This document shows, one piece after another, positions 20,657-31,821 of a DNA stretch of 64,000 nt (its first letter is position 1; every line of letters starts with the position of its first letter). This DNA comes from SLRI01 sp942491185 (GTDB taxonomy: Bacteria > Pseudomonadota > Alphaproteobacteria > Geminicoccales > Geminicoccaceae), in assembly GCA_942491185.1 (NCBI GenBank), contig CALOAB010000028.1:147169-211168 (forward strand), written 5' to 3'. The position numbers and the translations under genes are program-made. The notes beneath the pieces were generated by a model. The model had not been told where the DNA came from. It searched no databases and worked only from the letters and a program-made list of their open reading frames with translations.

Positions 20657-21685
20657 TCAGCTGGCCGGCGCTTCCATCGACGTGCCGCTGAGTGCAGCGT
20701 CCTGGACGGCCTTGCGACGCTCGTCACCGAGCGGCACCAGACCACGCTCCTGGAGGTAGCCACCGGGACCCATGGCCTCCTCGCTGACATACTCGACGAC
20801 GAACTCGTCGAGATTGGGAATGGCGCCGCGATGCGCGTTCTTGACGTAGAAGAAGAGCGGCCGCGAGATCCCGTACTCGCCGGTCTCGATCGTCTCGGAC
20901 GACGGGACGACACCCTCGATGGCGGCGCCGGTCAGCCGATCCTGGTTCTCGTAGAGGAACGAGTAGCCGAAGATGCCGAAGGCGTCGGCGTCGGTGACCA
21001 GGCGCTGAATGATCAGGTTGTCGTTCTCACCGGCCTCGACGAACACGCCGTCGGTGCGCATCCGCTGGCAGACCTCGTCGTGGCGGTCCTCGTCGAGCGC
21101 GGTCACCGCCTCGAACTCGCCGCAACCCTCTTCCATCACCAGCTCGACCCAGGCGTCGCGGGTGCCCGAGGTCGGGGGCGGGCCGTAGACCAGGATCGGC
21201 TGGTCGGGGAGCGCTGCGTCGATCTCGCTCCAATTGGTGTAGGGGTTGGCGACGATCTCGCCGTCGACCGGCACGTTCTCGGCCAAGGCCAGGAAGAGCT
21301 GCGCCTTGCTGACGTCGATGTCGGGCGCCTCGTTCGAATGCGCCAGCGACAGGCCGTCGAAGCCGATCAGCACCTCGGTGACGTCGGTGACACCGTTCTC
21401 GACGCAGAGCGCGTGCTCGGATGCCTTCATGGCGCGCGAGGCGCCGGTGATGTCGGCGTGGCTCTCGCCGACACCGCCGCAGAAGATCTGCATGCCGCCG
21501 CCGGTGCCGGTGGATTCGACCACCGGGGAGGGCGCGCCGGTCATCGACGAGAACTGCTCGGCCACGGCCTGGGTGTAGGGGAACACCGTCGACGACCCGA
21601 CGATGCTGATCTGGTCACGTGCCTGGGCGGCACCCGCCACGGCGACCAGCGAAACCGCCGAAGCGGTGAGAAGAAGATGCTTCAT
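20657..21685 (-). CDS. pstS: Phosphate-binding periplasmic protein PstS
   Basis: A 342-residue periplasmic solute-binding protein; signal peptide residues 1-22 ('VAVAGAAQA'). Phosphate ligands lie in 'GSSTVFPYTQAVAEQF', 'ESTGTGGGMQIFCGG', 'DITGASRAM' and 'PPTSGTRDAW'. ATG 21685 follows GGAGG and begins the signal peptide; the frame extends 38 codons further upstream without merit. The Pho box upstream predicts PhoB activation under phosphate starvation. Confidence 0.95.
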   Translation of the reverse strand: MKHLLLTASAVSLVAVAGAAQARDQISIVGSSTVFPYTQAVAEQFSSMTGAPSPVVESTGTGGGMQIFCGGVGESHADITGASRAMKASEHALCVENGVTDVTEVLIGFDGLSLAHSNEAPDIDVSKAQLFLALAENVPVDGEIVANPYTNWSEIDAALPDQPILVYGPPPTSGTRDAWVELVMEEGCGEFEAVTALDEDRHDEVCQRMRTDGVFVEAGENDNLIIQRLVTDADAFGIFGYSFLYENQDRLTGAAIEGVVPSSETIETGEYGISRPLFFYVKNAHRGAIPNLDEFVVEYVSEEAMGPGGYLQERGLVPLGDERRKAVQDAALSGTSMEAPAS

Positions 21686-21752
21686 GAATTCCTCCAAAGT
21701 CGACACACCATTCGTTCGCGATCCCTGTGTGCCGCTGGTGTGTTCGAGTTTT

Positions 21753-21781
21753 ATGAGCGAATTGTGACAGCCTTGTGACCG
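21753..21781 (-). promoter_or_regulatory. Tandem Pho box upstream of pstS
   Basis: On the minus strand the sequence reads CGGTCAC-AAGG-CTGTCAC-AATT-CGCTCAT followed by AAAA: three 7-bp half-sites at exact 11-bp spacing with A/T-rich 4-bp spacers. This matches the known PhoB site (CTGTCAT plus 4 bp, repeated). It lies 68 bp upstream of the pstS ATG, a suitable place for activation. Confidence 0.85.
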
Positions 21782-21818
21782 TCTGTTGCGGTGCGTCAAT
21801 CAGGCAGGCGTCAGATGG

Positions 21819-23303
21819 CTACGCCTCAGTTCGGTCGGCGGGCTGGGGAACAGGTCGTGCCGGGAAATAGATCGTGAAGGTGCTGCCCTTGAGCGGCTCG
21901 CTCTCGATCTGGAGCTCGCCGCGATGTCGCCGGGTAATGTGCTTGACGATGGCGAGGCCGAGCCCCGTCCCGCCGGCATTGCGCGAGCGGGCCTTGTCGA
22001 CCCTGTAGAAGCGCTCGGTCAGCCGCGGGATGTGCTCGGCCGCGATGCCCGGGCCCTGGTCGGTGATGCTGACAGCGACCGCGCGCCTGCCAGCGAGGGC
22101 TCCGGCCTCGATCGGTGCGCGGTCCAGAACGGCGGTCTCGACGACCACGGTCTGCTCGCGGCCGCCATACTTGACAGCGTTGTCGACGAGGTTGGTGAAG
22201 AGCTGGTGCAGCTGATCCGGCGTGCCCTGGATCGGCGGCAATTGCCGCTCGCCCCGTCGCTCGAGCGTGACCCGATGGCTGGCAGCGAAGGGCTGCGCGC
22301 TGCCGATCACGCCGGCAATGATGTCGTCGAGGTCGCAGGTCTCGACCGGCGGCTGGTCGGCGGCGAGCTCGATCCGCGAGAGGGAGAGCAGGTCGTCGAC
22401 GAGCCGGGTCATCCGCCCGGTCTCCTGGCGCATGATGTCGAGAAACTGCTCGCGCGCCTCGGCGTCGTCCTTGGCCGGGCCCTGCAGGGTCTCGATGATG
22501 CCGACCAGCGCTGCCAGTGGATTCCTGATCTCGTGGCTGGCATTGGCGACGAAATCCGAGCGCATGCGCTCGATCATCAGCTGCTCGGTCTCTTCCCTGA
22601 GCGCCAGGAGCGCGCCGCTCTGGCGATTCGGCAGGTCGACTCGCTCGACGTGCGCTGCGAACTGCTTCTTCTGGTCGGCCGACGGGCGAAAGGTGAGATC
22701 GCTGGTCGCCTTGCCCTCGAGCGCGGCGCCGAGTGCGGCGAGCAGGCCCGGGTCGCGCAGCACGAGGCCGATCGCGATGGGGACAGTGTCGACCTTGAAG
22801 CTGCGCCGCGCGGCCGTGTTCGCCTGCACCACCATCAGCTGGCTGTCGACCAGCAGGATCGGATCGGGCAATGCCTCGACCAGCTGGCCGATCAGCCGTT
22901 GGTGGAGCGTGCTCTCGCGCTCGGCCCGACGCAGCCGGCGAGCCAGCCCTGCCACCGGGCGGATGATGCCGTCGGCCTCTGGATGGCTCGGCAGGCCCGT
23001 GCCGTCGGCGCTACCACTGCCGTTGAGGCCGGCGAGCCAGAGCTCGATGCGCTGGCGCTCCAGGCGACCGGCGACGGCGACGCCAACTGCCGTGGCAATG
23101 GCTGCCAGCAGGGCAAGCGCGCCGCGTAGCGGCCAAGGCCCCGGCGCCAGGGGCAGGACGAGGAGTGCTGCTACCGCCGGCAGCAGCGGCGGCAGCGCCG
23201 CGCGCAAGAGCTGTCCGCTATCGCCATGGCGTAGCCGCTCCAGCATGGTGGCCAGGGAAGCGCGCCAGCTCGGAGTGTCGGTGGTGCTCACGTCGGGCGG
23301 CAT
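21819..23303 (-). CDS. phoR: Phosphate regulon sensor kinase PhoR
   Basis: A 494-residue kinase: membrane helices at about 35-52 and 58-78, a PAS domain at about 130-225 ('LPDPILLVDSQLMVVQANTAA'), phospho-acceptor H257 in 'NASHEIRNPLAAL', then ATPase boxes 'NLVDNAVKYGG', 'DQGPGIAAEHIPRLTERFYRVD' region and 'GGTGLGLAIVKHI'. It phosphorylates PhoB in low phosphate. It is the first gene of the phosphate locus and is separated from pstS by the Pho box. ATG 23303 fits; a GTG four codons later is an alternative. The frame runs on upstream, but there lies antisense or out of frame relative to the synthetase gene. Confidence 0.93.
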   Translation of the reverse strand: MPPDVSTTDTPSWRASLATMLERLRHGDSGQLLRAALPPLLPAVAALLVLPLAPGPWPLRGALALLAAIATAVGVAVAGRLERQRIELWLAGLNGSGSADGTGLPSHPEADGIIRPVAGLARRLRRAERESTLHQRLIGQLVEALPDPILLVDSQLMVVQANTAARRSFKVDTVPIAIGLVLRDPGLLAALGAALEGKATSDLTFRPSADQKKQFAAHVERVDLPNRQSGALLALREETEQLMIERMRSDFVANASHEIRNPLAALVGIIETLQGPAKDDAEAREQFLDIMRQETGRMTRLVDDLLSLSRIELAADQPPVETCDLDDIIAGVIGSAQPFAASHRVTLERRGERQLPPIQGTPDQLHQLFTNLVDNAVKYGGREQTVVVETAVLDRAPIEAGALAGRRAVAVSITDQGPGIAAEHIPRLTERFYRVDKARSRNAGGTGLGLAIVKHITRRHRGELQIESEPLKGSTFTIYFPARPVPQPADRTEA

Positions 23304-23335
23304 GCAGGCATGGCAGCGCGGCTGGTCCGGGGCGC

Positions 23336-25282
<1,947 letters not shown>

Positions 25283-25435
25283 CGAAGACCTCCTGTCGGA
25301 GCAGCGGCAGCGAGACGGCGGACGTGCTCTCACATGGTCGATTCGCCGATTTTCTCCTCGCGCGCAATACCAGCTTGCAGCGAGGCGGCGTCACGAACCG
25401 TGGAACCAAAGCCTCTCGGCCTGCGTAGCACGGTG

Positions 25436-26077
25436 ATGCGACACATCCTTTTTGTAACGGGCCTGCTCATGCTTGCCGGCTGCACAGTGCTCGGCATCCG
25501 CACCACAGCGGAGCCGTCTTTCACCGTTATCGATCGTCCGGCCGAGGCTATCGAGATACGCCGCTACGGCACGCGTGCCGCTGCCGAGGTGCGGCTGGCC
25601 AGTGCCGAGCGCGGCGGCGGCACCATGCAGGCACAGGGCCGGGCGTTCCGCACGCTCTTCGCCTATATCGACGGTGCCAATGACGGTGGCCGCAAGATCG
25701 CCATGACCGCGCCCGTCGAGCAGCGTGCCGGCGGCAGCACCATCGCGATGACGGCACCCGTCGAAAGCACGACCGAGGACGGCGATCTCGTCATGCGGTT
25801 CTTTCTCCCGAACGACCTCACCGCTGCGACCGCGCCAATGCCCACCGATCCGGCCGTCACCATCGTCGAGCTGCCGGCAACCGACGTCGCGGTCAGCCGC
25901 TTCACCGGCTGGTGGAGCGAGGCCGGTCTCGCCCGTCGGCAGGCCGCGTTGATCGACGCCCTCGACGGCACCGACTGGGTCGCCTCCGGCCCGCCGGTGG
26001 GCTGGTTCTACGACCCGCCCTGGACGATCCCGTTCCTCCGCCGCAACGAGGTGGCGGTGCCGGTCGCGCCTCGCTGA
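25436..26077 (+). CDS. SOUL-family heme-binding lipoprotein
   Basis: A 213-residue protein with a lipobox at residues 9-13 ('LAGC'), so probably membrane-anchored in the periplasm. The SOUL/HBP domain is evident: 'IEIRRYGTRAAAEV', 'FRTLFAYIDGAN', the paired 'KIAMTAPVEQR' and 'TIAMTAPVES', 'MRFFLPND', and the C-terminal 'WFYDPPWTIPFLRRNEV'. Family members bind heme or porphyrin weakly; the bacterial role is not settled. The ATG at 25436 directly follows a GTG that could also be used. Confidence 0.87.
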   Translation: MRHILFVTGLLMLAGCTVLGIRTTAEPSFTVIDRPAEAIEIRRYGTRAAAEVRLASAERGGGTMQAQGRAFRTLFAYIDGANDGGRKIAMTAPVEQRAGGSTIAMTAPVESTTEDGDLVMRFFLPNDLTAATAPMPTDPAVTIVELPATDVAVSRFTGWWSEAGLARRQAALIDALDGTDWVASGPPVGWFYDPPWTIPFLRRNEVAVPVAPR

Positions 26078-26142
26078 CGGCCGGCCAGGCTGGGTCGATC
26101 AGGCCAGCACTGCTAGGCTGGTGCGGGTGCGGAGAATCGATC

Positions 26143-26448
26143 ATGCGTTCGAGACCAGTTTCGCTACTCGTCATTGCGATCTTGCTGGCCACCCTCCTGG
26201 CCAACGGCGGATGGACCGAGGAGCTTCGCCTCGACGACTCCCAGCTGGGCCAGGTCACTGTCGAGAACGAAGCCGCGGCGTTGCTGGCTGAGCAACGTGA
26301 GAGCGACTGCTTCGGTCGTGGTGATCACGTCGGCGCGCTCACCGATTGCTATCCGGCCAACCTGCCCGACCTCGCCGATCGCAACCCGCTGATCGGCTAC
26401 CGAGCCATCCTGAAGGCGATCGACGAGCGTCCACCGAGTGACCGCTAG
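26143..26448 (+). CDS. Small secreted protein, unknown
   Basis: 101 residues; ATG 26143 after GGAGA. An N-terminal hydrophobic stretch (about 7-22, 'LLVIAILLATLLANGG') looks like a signal peptide or anchor. The rest is acidic with two cysteines ('SDCFGRG' and 'TDCYPAN') that could form a disulfide. Not recognised. It sits 65 bp after the SOUL lipoprotein on the same strand. Confidence 0.55.
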   Translation: MRSRPVSLLVIAILLATLLANGGWTEELRLDDSQLGQVTVENEAAALLAEQRESDCFGRGDHVGALTDCYPANLPDLADRNPLIGYRAILKAIDERPPSDR

Positions 26449-26569
26449 CCGGGCTCGCCGGCAAGCTGATGCCGCTCGCCCGAGGATCGTCGGGCAACGC
26501 CGGTATTGGACCTGAAGCCCGCCTCGTCCTAGACTTTCGGCATCTGTAACCAAGCGGAGCCGCAGCCCG

Positions 26570-26833
26570 ATGGCCGCACGCAGCATGATCACGGCAGCCC
26601 TGTTGACGGTGCTCGGCGCCGTGCCCGGCATGGCCCAGGACGACCCGACCGACCTGGTCGCCATCGCCATTCGTGACGACGGCCAGCCCTGCACCAACCC
26701 GACGGACGCTAAGCGCGACGCAGAGGCCTCGTCGCCGGACGAGCAGGCCTGGACCATCAGCTGCGACGAGGGCCGCTATCGGGTCAAGTTCATGGGCGAC
26801 ACCGGCGCCGAGGTGACGTCGATCGATGGGTAG
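26570..26833 (+). CDS. Small periplasmic protein, unknown
   Basis: 87 residues with a signal peptide (residues 1-23, 'LGAVPGMAQ'). The mature part contains two cysteines ('GQPCTNP' and 'ISCDEGRYRVKFMGD'), and the ending 'YRVKFMGDTGAEV' resembles short secreted proteins of alphaproteobacteria without assigned role. Codon bias fits the neighbours. No function can be given. Confidence 0.6.
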   Translation: MAARSMITAALLTVLGAVPGMAQDDPTDLVAIAIRDDGQPCTNPTDAKRDAEASSPDEQAWTISCDEGRYRVKFMGDTGAEVTSIDG

Positions 26834-26908
26834 GGCAGTCGCCTACGACCGGCCTTCTGCAAACGCGCGCCGCTCGGCGTTGCTTCACGATATGAAGAAC
26901 ACTTCCGC

Positions 26909-28462
26909 ATGATCTTGTCGCGCCGCCTGGCCGTCCTTTGCCTGACCCTGCTCACCATTTGCGCGTGCGCATCGACCATCCCCACCGGCTATGAGCGCAC
27001 GGTTTCTTCAGCGCTGACCGACCCGGGCTCCACCGAGCTCGGGCAAGTGTTCGCGGCCGACATCGAAGCGCATCCCGGACAATCCGGCTTGGCACTCATC
27101 CCAACCGGCGAAACCGCTTTCCGCGCGCGTATCGGTCTCGCCAACCAGGCCGAGCGAACGCTGGATCTCCAATACTACATCTGGGAGGTCGACGACTCCG
27201 GCGTTCTCCTTGCCGAGCGCGTCATGCGCGCCGCCGATCGTGGTGTTCGGGTTCGCATCCTCCTGGATCATGTCACCACCCGAGCCTCAGACCTCGGCTT
27301 TTCCTACATGGACCATCATCCGAATGTCGAGATCAGGCTGTTCAATCCGTTACTGACGCGCAAGTCGCAGATCTTCGAGTTTATGGCCGATTTCACGCGT
27401 CTCAATCATCGCATGCACAACAAGGCCTTCATTGCCGACAACGCGGCGGCGATCGTCGGCGGGCGCAATATTGGCGACACCTATTTCGGCGTCCATGAAG
27501 ACGCCAACTATCGTGATCTCGATCTGCTTGCCGTGGGGCCGGTCGTGCAGGATGTGTCGTTCAGCTTCGATCGGTACTGGAACAGCGATCTCGCCGTTCC
27601 GGTCGATGTGCTGATCGAGGACCGCTTGCCGGCGCAAGAGGCTCAAGAAAAGTTCGACGAGCTCTACACCCATGTGGCCGACATGAACGACTTTCCCTAT
27701 CCCGTAGAGACACCGAAGAGCGAGCTGATCGCGCGCTTGAATGCGTTACGCGACGACCTGGTCTGGGCGAAGGCGAAGGTGCTCTATGACGAGCCCGATC
27801 GGATGGCCGACGACGAGGCGACGGTCTTCGAGGAGCTGGTCCAGTCGGGCGAGGAGAAAGAGCACTATATCGTGGTAGAGGCCGCCTACGTGGTTCCCGA
27901 CGCCTTTATCATCGAGCGCGCGGCCGACAATAAAGCAAAGGGCATTCGCCAGCGCCTGCTGACCAACTCGATGGCGACCAACGACGTCGCGGCGGTGCAC
28001 GCCGCCTACAGCCGGTATCGCTTGCAGCTCCTGCGCAATGGCGTCGAGCTCTATGAGCTGCGCCCCGATGCCGGCAAGCTGAATGAGAACTGGTCGGCGC
28101 TCCGAGGTCGCTCGCGCGCCGGCCTGCATACCAAGGTCTCCGTCGCCGACGACCGGGTCGTCGCTGTCGGCTCGTTCAACCTCGATCCTCGCTCGTTCAA
28201 CCTCAACACCGAGATCGTCCTCTTGGTCGAAAGTGCCGAGCTGGCGGCGCAGGTCCGTGACTACATGGACGGTGGCGTGCTGCCAGAGAACAGCTACCGG
28301 GTGATGCTCGAGACGGACGAGGAGACCGGCCGCGAGCGGGTGGTTTGGATTACCGAGGTGGCCGGCGAAGAGGTGCGCTACGACTCGGAGCCCGGCGTGG
28401 GAAGCTGGCAACGCTTCCAGACCTGGCTGCTCGGGCTGCTGCCGATCGAGGCCTATCTCTAG
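26909..28462 (+). CDS. Phospholipase D-family lipoprotein, ClsC-like
   Basis: A 517-residue protein with two HKD motifs: 'HNKAFIADNAAAIVGGRN' (H170, K172, D177) and 'HTKVSVADDRVVAVGSFNLD' near residue 405, the catalytic pair of the PLD superfamily. The N-terminus has a lipoprotein-like signal ('LTICACAS'). The arrangement and 'LDLQYYIWEVDDSGVLLAE' match YmdC/ClsC cardiolipin synthases, which make cardiolipin from phosphatidylethanolamine and phosphatidylglycerol. ClsC normally needs a partner YmdB, which is absent here. Substrate is inferred; other phosphatidyl transfer is possible. Confidence 0.85.
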   Translation: MILSRRLAVLCLTLLTICACASTIPTGYERTVSSALTDPGSTELGQVFAADIEAHPGQSGLALIPTGETAFRARIGLANQAERTLDLQYYIWEVDDSGVLLAERVMRAADRGVRVRILLDHVTTRASDLGFSYMDHHPNVEIRLFNPLLTRKSQIFEFMADFTRLNHRMHNKAFIADNAAAIVGGRNIGDTYFGVHEDANYRDLDLLAVGPVVQDVSFSFDRYWNSDLAVPVDVLIEDRLPAQEAQEKFDELYTHVADMNDFPYPVETPKSELIARLNALRDDLVWAKAKVLYDEPDRMADDEATVFEELVQSGEEKEHYIVVEAAYVVPDAFIIERAADNKAKGIRQRLLTNSMATNDVAAVHAAYSRYRLQLLRNGVELYELRPDAGKLNENWSALRGRSRAGLHTKVSVADDRVVAVGSFNLDPRSFNLNTEIVLLVESAELAAQVRDYMDGGVLPENSYRVMLETDEETGRERVVWITEVAGEEVRYDSEPGVGSWQRFQTWLLGLLPIEAYL

Positions 28463-28711
28463 CGGTTCCGGCGATGGCATTGCCTCGAAGCATTGGGGCT
28501 TCCTCTGCCCGGCGCCATCCGACCCGCTTGCCGGCTTGACGTAGATCCAGAGCAGGCGGCCGATCTCGGCGGCGGCCGTTCGGCGACCGCGGACACGATT
28601 GTTTCCGCGGCGATAAAGCAGGGCGACGCTCGGCTCGCGACGCTGCTATCCCCTGAGCTGGGCAACCGGTTGCGAGAGGCGCCATTGAAGGATCGTGTGA
28701 GAACCAGCGGC

Positions 28712-29914
28712 ATGGCGGCGCGGCTGCGTCGCTGCAGCAACGCCCTGGTGGCGATCACCATGGCCGCCATCGCCTCGGCCTGCGCCGGCCCGCCGGTGCT
28801 GGAGAGCCAGGTGCTCGGCTATGACGAGATTACCAAGTCGCTGAATGAGCAGCAGCTGCTGATCAACATCGCCCGGATTGCCGGCGGTGAGCCCGTCCAC
28901 TTCACCTCGACGTCGAGCATCGCCGCGACCTTCGACTGGACGGCCACGCTCGGGGTCGGCGGCGAGATCGACGGCTCGAACATCCTCAACTTCAACCTCG
29001 GCGGCAGCGTCTCCGAGAACCCGACCTTCAGCATCTTCCCGGTATCCGGAGACGACTACACCAGGCAGTTCCTGACCCCCTTCACCGACACGGTGTTCGA
29101 GTTCCTCGTCTTCCAGGCTGCCCACATCAGCCAGGTGATGCGGCTGATGGCGTCGGGGATCGAAGTGCAGGGCGAAGACGGGACCTTCCGCCGGTTCATC
29201 GAGAACAATCCGATTCGGCCGGACGAATACGCGGAATTCCGGCAGATCGCGGCCCGGCTGCAGGCGCTCAATCATAACCGGCAGCTCTTCGTTCGCTCCC
29301 TCGTCTTCAACGAAACGCTGCTATCCGGCCTGACCGCGGCGCCGAGCGCCAATGACGTCATCAGCGGCTTCGACCAGGGACTGCGCTGGCAAAGGACGCC
29401 GGATGGCACCTACGAGCTGACCGGGCTGGTCAGTGGCCGGGTGCTGGTCGCCAACTACGATCCCATGACGCTGACCGACGCCGAGCGCTTCGAGCTCAAC
29501 CAGCAGATCGAGCGCAACCCGAGCGGCTTCGTCTTCCTCGACATCAGGCCCGACGGACCGGGTGGCGACCAGCCGCTGCGCGGTGCCATCAAGCTGCGCA
29601 GCCTCTATCTGATCCTGGCCTTCCTCAGCCGTGGCATCGAGGCGGCGCCCGAGCACCCGGCGGCAGCGGACGCAGCAGCACCGCGCCGGGCATCCGATGC
29701 GCCGGGCGATCCGGAGCCGGTGCTGACGATGCAGATCAATATGACGCGCGAGGAGCCGGCCGACGGCGTGCCCGCCGTTCGTTTTCGAGACCACTACTAC
29801 TCGCTGAACGATACGCCTTGGGACCGCTTCTCGTTCACGATCCTGAACATCCTGGCCCAGACGGCGGTGGGCGAGGTCGAGAACGTCGGCGTACCCATCA
29901 CCATCGCCAAGTGA
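28712..29914 (+). CDS. Lipoprotein of unknown function
   Basis: A 400-residue exported protein; hydrophobic N-terminus ending 'AIASACAGPP', a likely lipobox. The beginning of the mature part, 'YDEITKSLNEQQLLINIARIAGGEPVHFT', and 'NPTFSIFPVSGDDYTRQFLTP' recur in a proteobacterial lipoprotein group without known function. A low-complexity Ala/Pro linker lies near residues 310-335. A GTG at 28697 with an AAGGA before it is an alternative start. It is 250 bp after the ClsC-like gene, possibly in the same envelope-related unit. Confidence 0.75.
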   Translation: MAARLRRCSNALVAITMAAIASACAGPPVLESQVLGYDEITKSLNEQQLLINIARIAGGEPVHFTSTSSIAATFDWTATLGVGGEIDGSNILNFNLGGSVSENPTFSIFPVSGDDYTRQFLTPFTDTVFEFLVFQAAHISQVMRLMASGIEVQGEDGTFRRFIENNPIRPDEYAEFRQIAARLQALNHNRQLFVRSLVFNETLLSGLTAAPSANDVISGFDQGLRWQRTPDGTYELTGLVSGRVLVANYDPMTLTDAERFELNQQIERNPSGFVFLDIRPDGPGGDQPLRGAIKLRSLYLILAFLSRGIEAAPEHPAAADAAAPRRASDAPGDPEPVLTMQINMTREEPADGVPAVRFRDHYYSLNDTPWDRFSFTILNILAQTAVGEVENVGVPITIAK

Positions 29915-29952
29915 GCAGCGCCACGGCGCTCTCGCCAGTCTGCAACTCTCGC

Positions 29953-31704
29953 TCAGGCGACGCGACCGGGCTCGGCAGCCGCGCCACTGTCCTGCGCGAC
30001 GTCGGTATCAATCCCCTTGTCGCGCGTGAAGTACGTCGTCTGTGAGGGGAACGCGAAGGAACTGCCCGCGGCGGTCACGATGTCGGCGATGCGCAGCAGG
30101 AGCTCCTCCTGGATCTCGAGAAAGCTGTCCTGGTCGCGGCAGTACAGGTAGGCGAAGATCTCCACATCGAGGGAATAGGCGCCGTAGCCGACGAACCGTA
30201 CCCGTGCCGGCGCCGGCGTCACCTTGATGTGCTCAAAGAGCATCTGGCGCAGCTCCGCTAGAATATGGCGGAGCTGGTCCGGGGTGGTTTCGTAGCGGAG
30301 GCCCAGGACCGTCTTGAGCAAGCGCTGATCGCGTGCCGCGAAATTGTCCAGTTGCATCTGCGAGAATTCGGCGTTGGGGATGGTGACGATCGTCCGCTCC
30401 AGCGAGCGAACCCGTGTCGACCGCAAGCCGATCTGCTCGACGGTGCCGATCTGGTCGCCGTAACGGCAGAAGTCGCCGACCCGCACCGGCCGGTCCGCGA
30501 ACAGGGTCAGGCCGCCGATGATGTTCTCCAGGGTCGGCCGGATGGCGAGCGCAATGGCGAGACCGCCGACGCCGAGACCAGCCACCAATGGGGCGATCGG
30601 GATGCCGACGGCGCCCGCCGCATAGATGGCGAGATAGACGAGGATGACGATGCTGATCAAACGGAAAACGATCCGCAACAGGGCAGCGTCGAACCGACGC
30701 TTTTCCGTTGACCCTTCCTGACTGAACGCGACACCGTCAGCGAGCCGTGAGGCGACCACCAAAGCGAGCCAGGCGAGGCCACCCACCTGCACGGTGAGCG
30801 CAATGTACGACACCGCTGCCAGCGCAACTTCGTTCAGTCCGATGGCCTTGATCGAAACACTCTTGACGAGATCGGCAATCAACACGGCCAAGAGCAATGC
30901 CAAAGGCGTGCCAAATCTGACGGTCGGCCGGGCCAGCCGCTGCCTTTCATCCCATTGGGCACCTAGCCGATACGCCAGCCAGATCACACACGCTGAGATG
31001 GCGAGCAGCAATAATCCAGCAATCCACTGCCAAATTCCTTGTCCGAACACGACCCGTTGCGCCCAGTCAGGGAACACGTCTGGAAAATCCCGCGAAATCC
31101 ACGGCCCAGGGGTCGAGATGTATTCGTTGTACAACCCGACATTCGCGCCCGCCTTGTAGGGGAGATCCTGCGCCAACGCATAATAGTCATTGAGATTGGC
31201 GACCGTCTCTTTCGTGAAGAGGAATTGGCCAGCGTTGGGTCCATCGGCGATTTGGGCGATCTCGATCTTCGTATTGGGAACGGTCCAGCGCACGATCCCC
31301 TCTTGGGCAACCTGCTCATCGTTCGGAATGGCGCTGAACGGCGGTAGCGCCACCCGGTCGAGGATTTCCTTCAGTAGGACCATCTTGGTGATAACGGTCG
31401 TGGAACGATCGATAGCATTGATCTCGCTGAAGTCGAATGTATCAGCGGCGCGCAACAGCAGCCTGGCGATCTCGGCATTGGGCTTGTCGGCCTGCCAGGC
31501 CTCCACGGCCGTGGTGATGTCGCGAAGGTAGGTGCGGAAGGTGTCGCGCGGACTCGACGTGTCCGCCGACCGCAACGGATACGGATCCTCGACGGCGCCA
31601 AGTATCGCGCCAAGATCGACGGACTGTGCCGATAGTTGAGACGCGGGTAGCATCAAGACCAGGGCCAATACCCAGAGAGCGTGCCTGAGGGCAATCTTGA
31701 TCAT
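29953..31704 (-). CDS. MscS-family mechanosensitive ion channel
   Basis: A 583-residue membrane protein with a signal peptide (residues 1-26, 'LPASQLSA'), a periplasmic domain of about 170 residues, several membrane helices and the MscS core: pore helix 'VAGLGVGGLAIALAIRP', 'ENIIGGLTLFADRPVRVGDF', and beta domain 'GTVEQIGLRSTRVRSLERTIVTIPN'. It releases solutes on hypo-osmotic shock. ATG 31704 starts the signal peptide; an upstream in-frame extension of 19 codons is not needed. Convergent with the lipoprotein gene. Confidence 0.92.
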   Translation of the reverse strand: MIKIALRHALWVLALVLMLPASQLSAQSVDLGAILGAVEDPYPLRSADTSSPRDTFRTYLRDITTAVEAWQADKPNAEIARLLLRAADTFDFSEINAIDRSTTVITKMVLLKEILDRVALPPFSAIPNDEQVAQEGIVRWTVPNTKIEIAQIADGPNAGQFLFTKETVANLNDYYALAQDLPYKAGANVGLYNEYISTPGPWISRDFPDVFPDWAQRVVFGQGIWQWIAGLLLLAISACVIWLAYRLGAQWDERQRLARPTVRFGTPLALLLAVLIADLVKSVSIKAIGLNEVALAAVSYIALTVQVGGLAWLALVVASRLADGVAFSQEGSTEKRRFDAALLRIVFRLISIVILVYLAIYAAGAVGIPIAPLVAGLGVGGLAIALAIRPTLENIIGGLTLFADRPVRVGDFCRYGDQIGTVEQIGLRSTRVRSLERTIVTIPNAEFSQMQLDNFAARDQRLLKTVLGLRYETTPDQLRHILAELRQMLFEHIKVTPAPARVRFVGYGAYSLDVEIFAYLYCRDQDSFLEIQEELLLRIADIVTAAGSSFAFPSQTTYFTRDKGIDTDVAQDSGAAAEPGRVA

Positions 31705-31821
31705 GCTATGCTGTTCCTTCCTGATCGCACCCTCGTCTCCGGCTGCTGACGCCCGTTTCACGGATTGGAGCCTGTGCCGCCGGGAGGCGGTCCCGGGAAA
31801 TGGCCGGATAATTCCTTTGCA

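Noticed and set aside
18858..20759. A 633-codon plus-strand open frame
   Set aside because: Antisense to pstA and pstC; highly charged low-complexity translation without domain pattern.
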